Assembly (NCBI GenBank): GCA_021604865.1
Contig: BQJU01000028.1
Location: 28,179-92,178, forward strand
Source: Saprospiraceae bacterium
Lineage (GTDB): Bacteria > Bacteroidota > Bacteroidia > Chitinophagales > Saprospiraceae
Direction: 5' to 3'
DNA: 64,000 nt
The notes beneath the pieces were generated by a model. It saw only the letters and a program-made list of their open reading frames with translations, was not told the origin of the DNA and did no database searches. Of the stretch, positions 54,698-62,523 are shown piece after piece (positions within the stretch are counted from its first letter, which is position 1; each line of letters starts with the position of its first letter). The translations under genes were made by a program, and so were the position numbers.

Positions 54698-55651
54698 ATG
54701 AGAATAAAATACCTAGCCACAATCACATTCTTTTTATGTGTCAATGTAGTGAATGGCCAGGAATGGTTTCCATTAAATGCGGAGTGGAAGTATACGAGTT
54801 ATGGGCTATTTCGAGATTCCATAATTAATACTTATGTATGCCAAAAAGATACGATTATAGAAAATCAAATTTGCAAAATAGTAGCCAGAACAATTTCTAC
54901 TTGTGATGAAGCAAGCACGGGAGGAATTAGGGTGATTGTTAAAGAAAAACAGGGGGAAGTATATTTTTATCACCCGGATACAAAAATGTTTAAGAAAGTC
55001 TATGATTTTAATAAAGATGAAGGAGAAACCTGGGATATTCCCATTAGTTATGAATATTTCGGAACAATTTATGATTATGGTCGAATTGAAGTCACAGTAG
55101 ATTCTGTAAAAATTGTAAACATTTCAGGCTATAATATAAAAAAGCAGTATGTAACTTATCGACATTATTATGATGACGATGAAAGGTGTAATAAAGAAGA
55201 GAAAAGAGAAATTTTGCAATACATAGGAGATACGGATAACCTATTTCCCAATATTAGAACCTGTTTTTGTGATTTATATGCAGATAAAAAACTGAGGTGT
55301 TACCAAGATGGTATTTTTGGGCAAATAAAGTTTATAGACAATGATTGTGACTCCCTGGTAATAAAACCCATTCCTGAAGAAGAGGATGAAGAGGAGAGTG
55401 TAGGCCTGAATTGTAAGAATATCCTGCTTTACCCAAACCCCTTTAGTTCAGTAATAAAGATAGATCCACAAAAAGCAGAAATAAAGTCCATAAAAGTATA
55501 CGATTCAATTGGCAGAGAAGCAATGGGAGAAATAGAATGGAAGCAGAATGAAGACATCAATTTAAAAAACATGCCAAGCGGGCTTTATTTATTTGAAATA
55601 AGTGGAAATAATGGAGCCAATTGTGTCCTGAAAATGATAAAAAATTTCTGA
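54698..55651 (+). CDS. Secreted protein with T9SS sorting domain (317 aa)
   Basis: A signal peptide (MRIKYLATITFFLCVNVVNG) is followed by a beta-rich domain of about 200 residues, beginning EWFPLNAEWKYTSYG, with several cysteines (CQKDTIIENQICKI; STCDEAS; CFCDLYADKKLRC). An acidic linker (PEEEDEEESVG) comes next, then a short T9SS type A sorting domain (YPNPFSSVIKI ... VLKMIKNF). I start at 54698, because the open frame extends upstream to a GTG at 54497 without a signal sequence. The N-terminal domain type (about 'FPLNAEWKY') recurs in Bacteroidota secreted proteins, but I know no function for it. Confidence 0.8.
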   Translation: MRIKYLATITFFLCVNVVNGQEWFPLNAEWKYTSYGLFRDSIINTYVCQKDTIIENQICKIVARTISTCDEASTGGIRVIVKEKQGEVYFYHPDTKMFKKVYDFNKDEGETWDIPISYEYFGTIYDYGRIEVTVDSVKIVNISGYNIKKQYVTYRHYYDDDERCNKEEKREILQYIGDTDNLFPNIRTCFCDLYADKKLRCYQDGIFGQIKFIDNDCDSLVIKPIPEEEDEEESVGLNCKNILLYPNPFSSVIKIDPQKAEIKSIKVYDSIGREAMGEIEWKQNEDINLKNMPSGLYLFEISGNNGANCVLKMIKNF

Positions 55652-55720
55652 CAGCGAAGTGATCTGACAATGGAATGGTCTCACCTCTGGCCCCTAAGCA
55701 AACAATTTCCCTGCCGCCCC

Positions 55721-55751
55721 TTGGTAGTTTCAATTAAAACCCATACATTTG
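55721..55751 (+). promoter_or_regulatory. Bacteroidota-type promoter of rpsP
   Basis: TTG (55721-55723), 20 bases, then TACATTTG (55744-55751) fits the TTTG-N19-20-TAnnTTTG consensus of the primary sigma factor in this phylum. Transcription would start near 55757, giving a leader of about 60 bases. Confidence 0.6.
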
Positions 55752-55818
55752 CGCCGTTAAAAACCCACCGTCCCTTAGGGGGAGTAAGTGGGTTAGGTTA
55801 AACCAAAGAAATTTTAAC

Positions 55819-56472
55819 ATGTCAGTCAAAATTAGATTACAGAGAAAAGGCCGTAAGCAGCGCCCATTTTACCACATCGTTATCGCTGATGCCCGTGCTA
55901 AGCGGGACGGACGCTATATCGAGCGGATTGGGATGTACAACCCAATGACTAAGCCTGCTACTATTGACCTCGATCGCGAGAAGGCTTTCGATTGGTTGAT
56001 GAAAGGTGCACAGCCAACGGATACGGCCCGTGCAATTTTGCGTTTCAAAGGTGTTTATTACAAAAAACACCTGATGCGCGGTGTGAAAAAAGGTGCGCTG
56101 ACACAGGAAGAAGCAGATGTGAAATACCAGGAGTGGATTGACATCAAAGATGCCAAGGTTGCTGCGCGTATTGCCAAAAGTGCTGAAGAGACTGCTGCTT
56201 ATCTGGAAGAATTGTCTGGAACACCTCCTCCTCCACCAAAAGTAGAAATACCCGAGGTAGAAGAAGCACCTGCTGAAGAGGCCGCTGCTACTGATGAAGC
56301 ACCTGCAGTTGAAGAAACGGCACCAGTAGCTGAAGCACCTGCTGAAGAAGCAACATCTACTGATGCACCCGCTGAAGAAGCACCTGCTGAAGTAGAAGCT
56401 ACAGAACCTGCTGCCGAGACTCCGGTTGAAGCAGAAGCCGATTCTGAAGCACCTGCTGAAGAAGAAAAGTAG
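55819..56472 (+). CDS. rpsP: 30S ribosomal protein S16 with long acidic C-terminal extension (217 aa)
   Basis: A structural protein of the small ribosomal subunit. Residues 1-85 are a typical S16: [20 protein letters not shown], then [22 protein letters not shown] and [18 protein letters not shown]. Bacterial S16 is usually 80-90 residues. Here a helical segment (about 90-135) and a low-complexity tail (about 140-217) built on PAEEA-like units with many E, A, T and P extend it to 217. Extended S16 forms are known in Bacteroidota, and the tail is probably disordered. It stands alone, without rimM or trmD next to it, with its own promoter and terminator. Confidence 0.96.
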   Translation: MSVKIRLQRKGRKQRPFYHIVIADARAKRDGRYIERIGMYNPMTKPATIDLDREKAFDWLMKGAQPTDTARAILRFKGVYYKKHLMRGVKKGALTQEEADVKYQEWIDIKDAKVAARIAKSAEETAAYLEELSGTPPPPPKVEIPEVEEAPAEEAAATDEAPAVEETAPVAEAPAEEATSTDAPAEEAPAEVEATEPAAETPVEAEADSEAPAEEEK

Positions 56473-56522
56473 TCTTTATTCGCCACATTTTTCTAATCGA
56501 GAATTGTGTAATAAATACTATT

Positions 56523-56559
56523 GAAGGCGCTTGTCCAGTTATTATGGGCAAGCGCCTTC
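56523..56559 (+). terminator. Terminator hairpin after rpsP
   Basis: Arms GAAGGCGCTTG (56523-56533) and CAAGCGCCTTC (56549-56559) are perfect complements, and the stem extends inward by three more pairs (one G-U). Located 50 bases after the stop codon. The following T-rich tract is weak. Confidence 0.7.
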
Positions 56560-56570
56560 TGATTTGAGAG

Positions 56571-56660
56571 CATGTTTGGAGGCCAACCTTACGCTGAGTC
56601 CTTCGCCATAGGCTTGCCGACGGCGATGCAATGCCGACCTCTAAACAAGTTCCTAACACT
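56571..56660. repeat. Palindromic intergenic repeat, family B
   Basis: Outer parts TGTTTGGAGGCC and GCCGACCTCTAAACA form imperfect inverted arms. Bases 56574-56595 and 56592-56608 match the GC-rich element at 49524-49710 exactly (22 bp inverted, 17 bp direct). A shorter relative, GGCCAACCTTAC, follows near 56736. Confidence 0.7.
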
Positions 56661-56802
56661 TTTCTGAAATCGTTTTGATAAAAATTTATCCTTCTTTAAT
56701 AGAAATATTATATTTGCATTGAAAGAAGGGATGAAGGCCAACCTTACACTTGGCTATCATACTCTGACAAATTTGGCTATACTTTAATTTCTAATATATT
56801 AA

Positions 56803-56842
56803 GTGAACCTGGTAGTGCTTTAAATTGCACTATCAGGTTCAC
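56803..56842 (+). promoter_or_regulatory. Long leader hairpin just upstream of the 56863 gene
   Basis: Arms GTGAACCTGGTAGTGC (56803-56818) and GCACTATCAGGTTCAC (56827-56842) pair in 16 positions with one G-U, around TTTAAATT. The hairpin ends 20 bases before the ATG, an odd place for a terminator, so it may be a structured 5' leader. Confidence 0.5.
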
Positions 56843-56862
56843 CTTTAAATAATAGAGGCTTT

Positions 56863-58254
56863 ATGCACGAATTGGACCCAAAGTACCTTGAGCAAATGGA
56901 GCAGATTGCTCAGGATATCCAGGAATCAGATGAACTAGCTCAATATCTGGAAGAGGAGGAGGAAGAATTATATACTCGCCTGAAAGAGATGTTTGAACCC
57001 CGAATCGCAGCGCTGCACGAACAGGTTGCGGATGAGACGCCACTCCAGCTGGTTTCTTTTGAAGTGGTTATGCTTGATCCGGCCTTCGAAGGCCTTTATT
57101 TGCCCAAAATTCTGGGCTATTCAGTCCTTCGTGGAGAATACAATCGCGATTATAAATACGTGCGTCCACAGGAACACTTCAAGGATGTACTTTTAGCGAT
57201 CTGCAATTCTGCCAATTTTGATATCCTGAAAAAACGCATTGGCCAATCCATTCAGATGGGGGTCGCCTTTAGTAGTGATATCTGGGTAACCAACCTGATC
57301 AATGCCATTGAAAATAAACGAGTACGGTATTATCTGCAAAGCCAGAAACTGGATCGTTTCCGCATGCCGGAAGAGCGTGCAATCGGACTAGCTCGTTATA
57401 AGCGTCAATTTCAAAATGAAAATTACCAGTCAGCTGAGTTTCCAGTAGATATCTCTGGGCTCAAAGTGCTTTTCTCACAGCTGAAAAGTTTCCTGATCTA
57501 CCGCATCAATCGCAATGGAAACAATAGCTCCCTGATCGAACCGCTGAAAACCTTCATCAACCGGAAGGAATTTCAGGGAACGGAAGAACACATGCAAACC
57601 ATGGTGCTCTTTGGTGGTTTCTTTGAACTGGAAAAAGAGGATAAAGCGAATTTGATTACGGTTTTTAATAAAGTCCGTAAAGATGACCCTGAATTCGCAC
57701 AAAAATACTTCCGCTTTTTACTGGAATTGCACCACAACAAAACACTGGACTTAAGCCCCAGTGCCGATCAGCGCCTTTCTCTCATCATGGACCGTAGTGT
57801 CAAAGACCAACTCAGTAATTTTTACGACGTAGTAGATACCATCCATGAGCGGGGATACGTCAATGATGAAGTACATCAGACCATCAAATTGTACTACAAC
57901 CAGAATAAAGGGGTATCCTTGGTTAATGAGTGCATCCGGCAGATTATCTTCCATTACTTTGCCCGCAATTTTAAGAACATGGATGCGAGTGCCTATCCCG
58001 AATTCTTCGAAATCAACAAACATTTTCCCGTTTATATGGGCATCTTTGCCAACCAGAAGTTTAACCAAAACATTAAAGACCTTTTCATGACTTATGTGAA
58101 GTCTTTATTGAAGAAGTACACGGACAAACGGGGCAAAGATTACCAGGATATCAAGAAATTTGTCTCCACCGCTTTTGTCGATTTTGGTTTCTTAACCGAA
58201 AAAGAAGTTATCGAACTGTTCAAGACCAGAAGAAAGCGTAAAAAGGGGGAATAA
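56863..58254 (+). CDS. Conserved-looking cytoplasmic protein of unknown function (463 aa)
   Basis: I do not recognise this family. The protein is soluble, without a signal peptide or membrane segment, acidic at the N-terminus (MHELDPKYLEQMEQIAQDIQ, then LAQYLEEEEEELYTRLKEMF, probably a coiled coil) and basic at the extreme C-terminus (KTRRKRKKGE). The middle is mostly alpha-helical with charged surfaces (RYKRQFQNENYQ; FFELEKEDKANLITVFNKV; QRLSLIMDRSVKDQLSNFYD). Nine bases separate it from the EI24-type membrane protein, so the two form an operon. Codon use and length look like a genuine house gene. The function is open. Confidence 0.75.
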   Translation: MHELDPKYLEQMEQIAQDIQESDELAQYLEEEEEELYTRLKEMFEPRIAALHEQVADETPLQLVSFEVVMLDPAFEGLYLPKILGYSVLRGEYNRDYKYVRPQEHFKDVLLAICNSANFDILKKRIGQSIQMGVAFSSDIWVTNLINAIENKRVRYYLQSQKLDRFRMPEERAIGLARYKRQFQNENYQSAEFPVDISGLKVLFSQLKSFLIYRINRNGNNSSLIEPLKTFINRKEFQGTEEHMQTMVLFGGFFELEKEDKANLITVFNKVRKDDPEFAQKYFRFLLELHHNKTLDLSPSADQRLSLIMDRSVKDQLSNFYDVVDTIHERGYVNDEVHQTIKLYYNQNKGVSLVNECIRQIIFHYFARNFKNMDASAYPEFFEINKHFPVYMGIFANQKFNQNIKDLFMTYVKSLLKKYTDKRGKDYQDIKKFVSTAFVDFGFLTEKEVIELFKTRRKRKKGE

Positions 58255-58263
58255 TAGCAAAAA

Positions 58264-58992
58264 ATGATCGCAGGTTTTATCGATGGATTTACCGCTTATT
58301 TCAAAGCATTTGGCATCATCAGTCGGTATCGCTTATGGTCTTATATGGTCATCCCTGCTGTGCTGGCTGTTGTTTTAGCCGTACTCATCTTTCGTTTTGC
58401 CTGGGGCATTTCCGATGATCTGGGAGGCTGGTTGATCTCTTTTTATCCTTTCGATTGGGGGCGTACCTGGCTGGTAAAGGTGGCTAATGTATTTAGTGGA
58501 TTGATGATTATTGCGTTTAGCATCCTCTTCTTCAAAAACCTGATCCTGGCCATTGCATCTCCCTTCATGAGTTTCCTCTCCGAAAATGTAGAAAAACAAA
58601 TAAAGGGACTGCCGGAGGTTCCCTTTAGCCTGTCGAAAATGGGGAGCGACTTCCTGCGTGGCATCACTATCGCCTTTCGTAATATCATACGGGAGCTGTT
58701 TTTTACCCTGATTATCCTGCTCATTGGTTTGATCCCACCTTTTGGATTATTAGCACCTATTGCGATCTTCCTCGTGCAAGCCTATTACGCTGGTTTTGGC
58801 AATCTGGATTTTACATTGGAGCGCCATTTTCGGGTAGGCGAAAGTGTACGTTTTGTCCGCAAAAATAAAGGACTGGCCCTTGGTAATGGCACTGCATTCC
58901 TTTTGCTTTTTTTTACCGGTATTGGCTTTGTATTTGCGTTGCCATTGGGTGCCGTGGCAGGCACTACTGAGGTATTGAAACGACTGGAATGA
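58264..58992 (+). CDS. EI24-domain membrane protein, CysZ-like (242 aa)
   Basis: Inner-membrane protein of the EI24 family, which includes the bacterial sulfate transporter CysZ. It has four to five hydrophobic segments (LWSYMVIPAVLAVVLAVLIF; VFSGLMIIAFSILFFKNLIL; IIRELFFTLIILLIGLIPPF; TAFLLLFFTGIGFVFALPLG). Also seen are the family-typical N-terminal GFIDGFTAYFKAFGIISRYR and the segment AIASPFMSFLSENVEKQIKG. No sulfate-assimilation genes are near, so a sulfate role is not supported here. It shares an operon with the unknown protein upstream. Confidence 0.82.
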   Translation: MIAGFIDGFTAYFKAFGIISRYRLWSYMVIPAVLAVVLAVLIFRFAWGISDDLGGWLISFYPFDWGRTWLVKVANVFSGLMIIAFSILFFKNLILAIASPFMSFLSENVEKQIKGLPEVPFSLSKMGSDFLRGITIAFRNIIRELFFTLIILLIGLIPPFGLLAPIAIFLVQAYYAGFGNLDFTLERHFRVGESVRFVRKNKGLALGNGTAFLLLFFTGIGFVFALPLGAVAGTTEVLKRLE

Positions 58993-59154
58993 TTTATCGG
59001 GAGTCTGATCGCTTCCCTCTAAGATTGGAACACCTCTCCATTCAAAATCTGCTTCATTCCTGCACCTCCGCCAGTGGAGGATAGCCTGTGCTCAATTTTG
59101 GGATAATATTCCCGGTCAGCATTTATCCTTCCTGGTTTGGTCGAAACACGGATA

Positions 59155-59172
59155 TTTTCCCCTGGGGGAAAA
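59155..59172. terminator. Short GC-rich hairpin between convergent genes
   Basis: TTTTCCCC and GGGGAAAA pair perfectly across a 2-base loop, in the 245-base gap between the EI24 gene and the response regulator. A possible bidirectional terminator; the stem is short and the loop tight. Confidence 0.4.
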
Positions 59173-59237
59173 ACAAAGGGGGAAGACAAGGGGATAGTCG
59201 ATTTCTTCTCGAAGCCGAAGCGAATTCGGCCCAATTC

Positions 59238-59921
59238 CTAATCCAAAAACTTATACCCCACGCCTCGAATAGAAAGGAAATACTTCGGATGTTTAGGATC
59301 TTCTTCAAAATATTTCCGAAAGGAAAGAATAAAATTGTCGATAGTGCGGGTAGAAGGGTATACATCATACCCCCAGACTGATTGCAGGATTTGCTGGCGG
59401 GATACCACCTCATTTTTACGGTCGATCAGCAGTTTGAGCAGCATGGCTTCTTTTTTGGTCAAGGTGAAGGTGCCCGGATTGCCTTTTGCTTCGAAGGTTA
59501 CAAAATTGACCTCATTATTTCCGAAGTGATAAACTTCAGGGGTGTTATCCGGCGCTTTGCTGGTGCGTTTAATCAGATTGCCGACACGCAGTAGAAGTTC
59601 TTCCAGGTTGAAGGGTTTGGTGAGGTAATCGTCGGCGCCTCTTTTCAAACCGGCAATACGATCCATGGAAGTATCTTTGGCCGTCAGGAAGATGATGGGC
59701 ACATCAAGATTGGTCAGCCTGACCTGTTCACAAATTTGAAAACCGTCAATTTCGGGCAGCATAACATCTAAGATCAACAGGTCAAAATGTTGCTCCCTGA
59801 AGTGTTTGAGCGCATCTTTGCCATTGCTATCGGCAACGACTTCATAACCTTCCAATTCCAGATTGAGCTTGACGACATCCCGGATATTTACTTCATCTTC
59901 AACCAGCAAAATTCTCATCAT
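59238..59921 (-). CDS. OmpR/PhoB-family response regulator (227 aa)
   Basis: Cytoplasmic transcription factor of a two-component pair. The receiver domain (1-120) has the acidic pair E8/D9, phospho-acceptor D52 in LLILDVMLPEIDG, T80 and K102 (LTKPF). The DNA-binding winged helix (about 130-227) has FTLTKKEAMLLKLLIDRKNE and the recognition region TRTIDNFILSFRKYFEEDP, ending VGYKFLD. The gene starts inside the last 23 bases of the histidine kinase gene, so the two are translationally coupled. The target genes are unknown. Confidence 0.94.
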   Translation of the reverse strand: MMRILLVEDEVNIRDVVKLNLELEGYEVVADSNGKDALKHFREQHFDLLILDVMLPEIDGFQICEQVRLTNLDVPIIFLTAKDTSMDRIAGLKRGADDYLTKPFNLEELLLRVGNLIKRTSKAPDNTPEVYHFGNNEVNFVTFEAKGNPGTFTLTKKEAMLLKLLIDRKNEVVSRQQILQSVWGYDVYPSTRTIDNFILSFRKYFEEDPKHPKYFLSIRGVGYKFLD

Positions 59922-60960
59922 GGGTGTTTAATTTCGGTTTATTGCCTTTTGTTCCGTTGATAGGCAGCTTAATGGTAAAAACAGTACCTCTTGGTTGGTT
60001 ATCGCTGACCTTTATTGTTCCCTTATGGGCTTTTACAATCTGATCTACGATAAACAACCCCAAACCCGTTCCTTTTGTTTTCCGGGTATCTTCACTGCCC
60101 ACCCGGTAAAACTTTTCGAAAATCATTTTTTTCTCCTTTTCCTCAATGCCAATGCCATTATCTGCAATGCGAATCACCATGCAGGCATTTTCGCATTGTA
60201 TGGAAGTATGGATTTTTGCATCACTGTTTTGGGCATATTTCACCGCATTTTCCAGTAAATTTAAAAAAACGGAGGTTAAACCCACACTATCTCCCTGAAT
60301 GAACATGATTTCGCCACTTTCCTGAAAAGTAAAATGCGCCTGGGGATGATCATGCTCCATTTTTTGGATCAATTCCATCAGCAAAGCGGAGAGATCGATA
60401 GGCTCAAGGTAAGGTTCATAAAGCGTTTCCAGTTTGGCGGACAACAATAAGTTGTTGACCAGGTTATTCAGTCGGTCGGTTTCCTGTAGGGCACTTTGGT
60501 TGAGTTTGGTCATCTGCTCCGGGCGCAGCTGGTTGTGACGCAAAAAGGTTTCCAGCACCAGACGGATAGAAGCAATGGGGGATTTGAGTTCGTGGGTAAT
60601 GGATAAGAGAAAATTGCGGCGTTGTTTGGCCGCCATCACCTCCCGGTTGTATCCACGGTTGATCATCCAAATACCAATGACCAGAATGAGTACAAAGAAG
60701 GTCGCTTCGCCAACGATCATCCATTCCTGCCGACCGTATTGTTTGGCCAGGACTTTGTATTCCTCGGATTCGTAATATTCCTTCTGGGTTTTGATCTCCT
60801 TTTCGGCTACCATCCGAATCTGCTGCAATTCCCGTTTGGCTTCAAAAGCATCCTTGTTTTTCACAAACAAAAACACGGACCACCAGGCAAAAGCCAGCAT
60901 CATGTATGCTATGATTAAGTACGATAGCATCCGCAACTTTATGTTTTGTCCTTCTGCCAT
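59899..60960 (-). CDS. Membrane histidine kinase (353 aa)
   Basis: Partner of the response regulator. Two helices, TM1 (about 11-32) and TM2 (about 81-101), enclose a small periplasmic or coiled region of about 48 residues with no known sensor fold. The HisKA helix carries the phospho-accepting H123 in SITHELKSPIASIRL. The ATPase domain has the N box LLENAVKYA, the G1 box DNGIGIE, the F box FYRVG and the G2 box GTGLGLF. I chose the ATG at 60960 over a TTG at 60993 that would abut hemL. It follows hemL on the same strand by 33 bases, and the signal sensed is unknown. Confidence 0.92.
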   Translation of the reverse strand: MAEGQNIKLRMLSYLIIAYMMLAFAWWSVFLFVKNKDAFEAKRELQQIRMVAEKEIKTQKEYYESEEYKVLAKQYGRQEWMIVGEATFFVLILVIGIWMINRGYNREVMAAKQRRNFLLSITHELKSPIASIRLVLETFLRHNQLRPEQMTKLNQSALQETDRLNNLVNNLLLSAKLETLYEPYLEPIDLSALLMELIQKMEHDHPQAHFTFQESGEIMFIQGDSVGLTSVFLNLLENAVKYAQNSDAKIHTSIQCENACMVIRIADNGIGIEEKEKKMIFEKFYRVGSEDTRKTKGTGLGLFIVDQIVKAHKGTIKVSDNQPRGTVFTIKLPINGTKGNKPKLNTHDENFAG

Positions 60961-60993
60961 GTTTTGCCTGTTTTGTATAAAATCGCCATCCAA

Positions 60994-62304
60994 TTATCCG
61001 GCAAACACCACATCCATCGCTTCTCCAATCAAGCCCGCCGCTTCATTCAGGTCAGCTTCGGTATGGGCCGCAGAAACAAAACCGACTTCATAACCGGAAG
61101 GGCCCAGATAAATGCCTCTTTGTAACAATTCGTGATGTAGGATCTTAAATTTTTGCATACTGTCTGCTTCAATCTGATCGGCACGGGTAATGCGCTTATG
61201 GGAGAAGGCCAACCAGAAAATAGAGCCGATTGTTGGAATGCTCACTTCGTAACCCCGCTGGTCGCAATGCTGCTGTATCTTTTGCACAAAGTTTTGGGTC
61301 TTTTCAGCCATTTTATTGTAAAAACCGGGTTCCAGCAACTGTTTCAAGGCGGCATAACCTGCTGCCATCGCTACGGGATTGGCCGATAAGGTGCCCGCTT
61401 GGTAGACCGGACCGTCGGGAGCAACATGGGCCATGATTTCTGCACTGGCACCGTAAGCACCTACGGGCATGCCACCACCGATAATCTTGCCGTAAGTAGC
61501 AATATCGGGCTGAATACCATAATGGCCCGAGGCACCCTCAAAACCGACCCGGAAACCAGAAATTACTTCATCCAAAATAAGCAATATCCCGTATTCTTCA
61601 GATCGCTTACGCAAATGTTTCAAAAAGGCCTCGTCCTGGAGTAATAAACCATTATTGGCCGGTACTGGTTCGATGATGATACAGGCGATATCTTCGCCAT
61701 GTTGTTGTAAGGTTTGATCGAGTAAATCCGGTTTGTCTAGAGGCAAAACCAGCGTTTCTTTAATAAATGCTGGGGGAATACCTGCTGAAGTGCTCTCGCC
61801 AAAAGTCACCAATCCTGATCCGGCCTTGACCAGCAAAGAATCCACATGGCCATGGTAACAACCCTCAAACTTTATTACTTTATTGCGGCCAGTAACGCCT
61901 CTCGCCAGCCGGATGGCCGACATCACGGCCTCCGTGCCGGAGCTGACAAAACGCAATTTTTCAATCACCTTGTTATTGTCCAAAATCAACTTGCCCAATT
62001 GGTTACCCAGCCGGTTGGGGGTACCAAAAGAAGTGCCTTTGGCAACGGTTGCTATCACCAGCTCCCGGATTTGATCATTATTATGCCCCAGGATCAATGG
62101 CCCCCAGGAACCACAAAAATCCAGAAAGCGATTGTCGTCTTCGTCGATGATATGTGCCCCCTTGCCTTCCTTAATAAAAAGCGGTGGACCCGATACCGAT
62201 TTAAAGGCACGGACCGGAGAGTTGACTCCTCCAGGGAAATATTTTTTGGCTTCTGCAAACAGGGCTGCTGATTTCTCGCGGCTGATCTTGTTGATTAATT
62301 CCAT
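60994..62304 (-). CDS. hemL: Glutamate-1-semialdehyde 2,1-aminomutase (436 aa)
   Basis: PLP-dependent enzyme that converts glutamate-1-semialdehyde to 5-aminolevulinate, the common precursor of haem and other tetrapyrroles in the C5 pathway. It begins MELINKISREKSAALFAEAK with FPGGVNSPVRAFKSV. The cofactor region is DEVISGFRVG, and the PLP lysine is in YGKIIGGGMPVGAYG (K273). The length of 436 aa is usual. I start at the ATG at 62304; the frame opens eight codons earlier. A TACTTTTG box (complement of 62326-62333) matches the -7 consensus, 22 bases upstream. Two-component genes follow closely, an unexpected pairing. Confidence 0.95.
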   Translation of the reverse strand: MELINKISREKSAALFAEAKKYFPGGVNSPVRAFKSVSGPPLFIKEGKGAHIIDEDDNRFLDFCGSWGPLILGHNNDQIRELVIATVAKGTSFGTPNRLGNQLGKLILDNNKVIEKLRFVSSGTEAVMSAIRLARGVTGRNKVIKFEGCYHGHVDSLLVKAGSGLVTFGESTSAGIPPAFIKETLVLPLDKPDLLDQTLQQHGEDIACIIIEPVPANNGLLLQDEAFLKHLRKRSEEYGILLILDEVISGFRVGFEGASGHYGIQPDIATYGKIIGGGMPVGAYGASAEIMAHVAPDGPVYQAGTLSANPVAMAAGYAALKQLLEPGFYNKMAEKTQNFVQKIQQHCDQRGYEVSIPTIGSIFWLAFSHKRITRADQIEADSMQKFKILHHELLQRGIYLGPSGYEVGFVSAAHTEADLNEAAGLIGEAMDVVFAG

Positions 62305-62429
62305 TTTTTTTAGATTGGCTAATCGCAAAAGTAAGGAAACTATAAGTGATTGGTTCCTTGTTGGCTGTCAATTGTAGGTCAAATACTGTCGGATGGTGAA
62401 ATTTCATAAAAACCCTTACCTTTATCATT

Positions 62430-62513
62430 AAAATTGTTTCGCAAGGGCAGGACGGTGGGAGAAAAAAATCTATTTTAACCCAGTCATGGGCCCCACAAAA
62501 CAATTCTATTAAA
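62430..62513. repeat. Dispersed palindromic intergenic repeat, family A, copy at the SPOR gene leader
   Basis: Left arm AAATTGTTTCGCAAGGGCAG and right arm GGGCCCCACAAAACAATTCT; the interior TATTTTAACCCAGTCATGG matches the inverted copy at 41968. It ends 11-12 bases before the ATG of the next gene, the same spacing as the copy before the permease at 4835. Confidence 0.75.
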
Positions 62514-62523
62514 TCAGGCAGCA

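Noticed and set aside
56199..56486. Minus-strand alanine/serine-rich frame
   Set aside because: Shadow of the repetitive acidic tail of rpsP.
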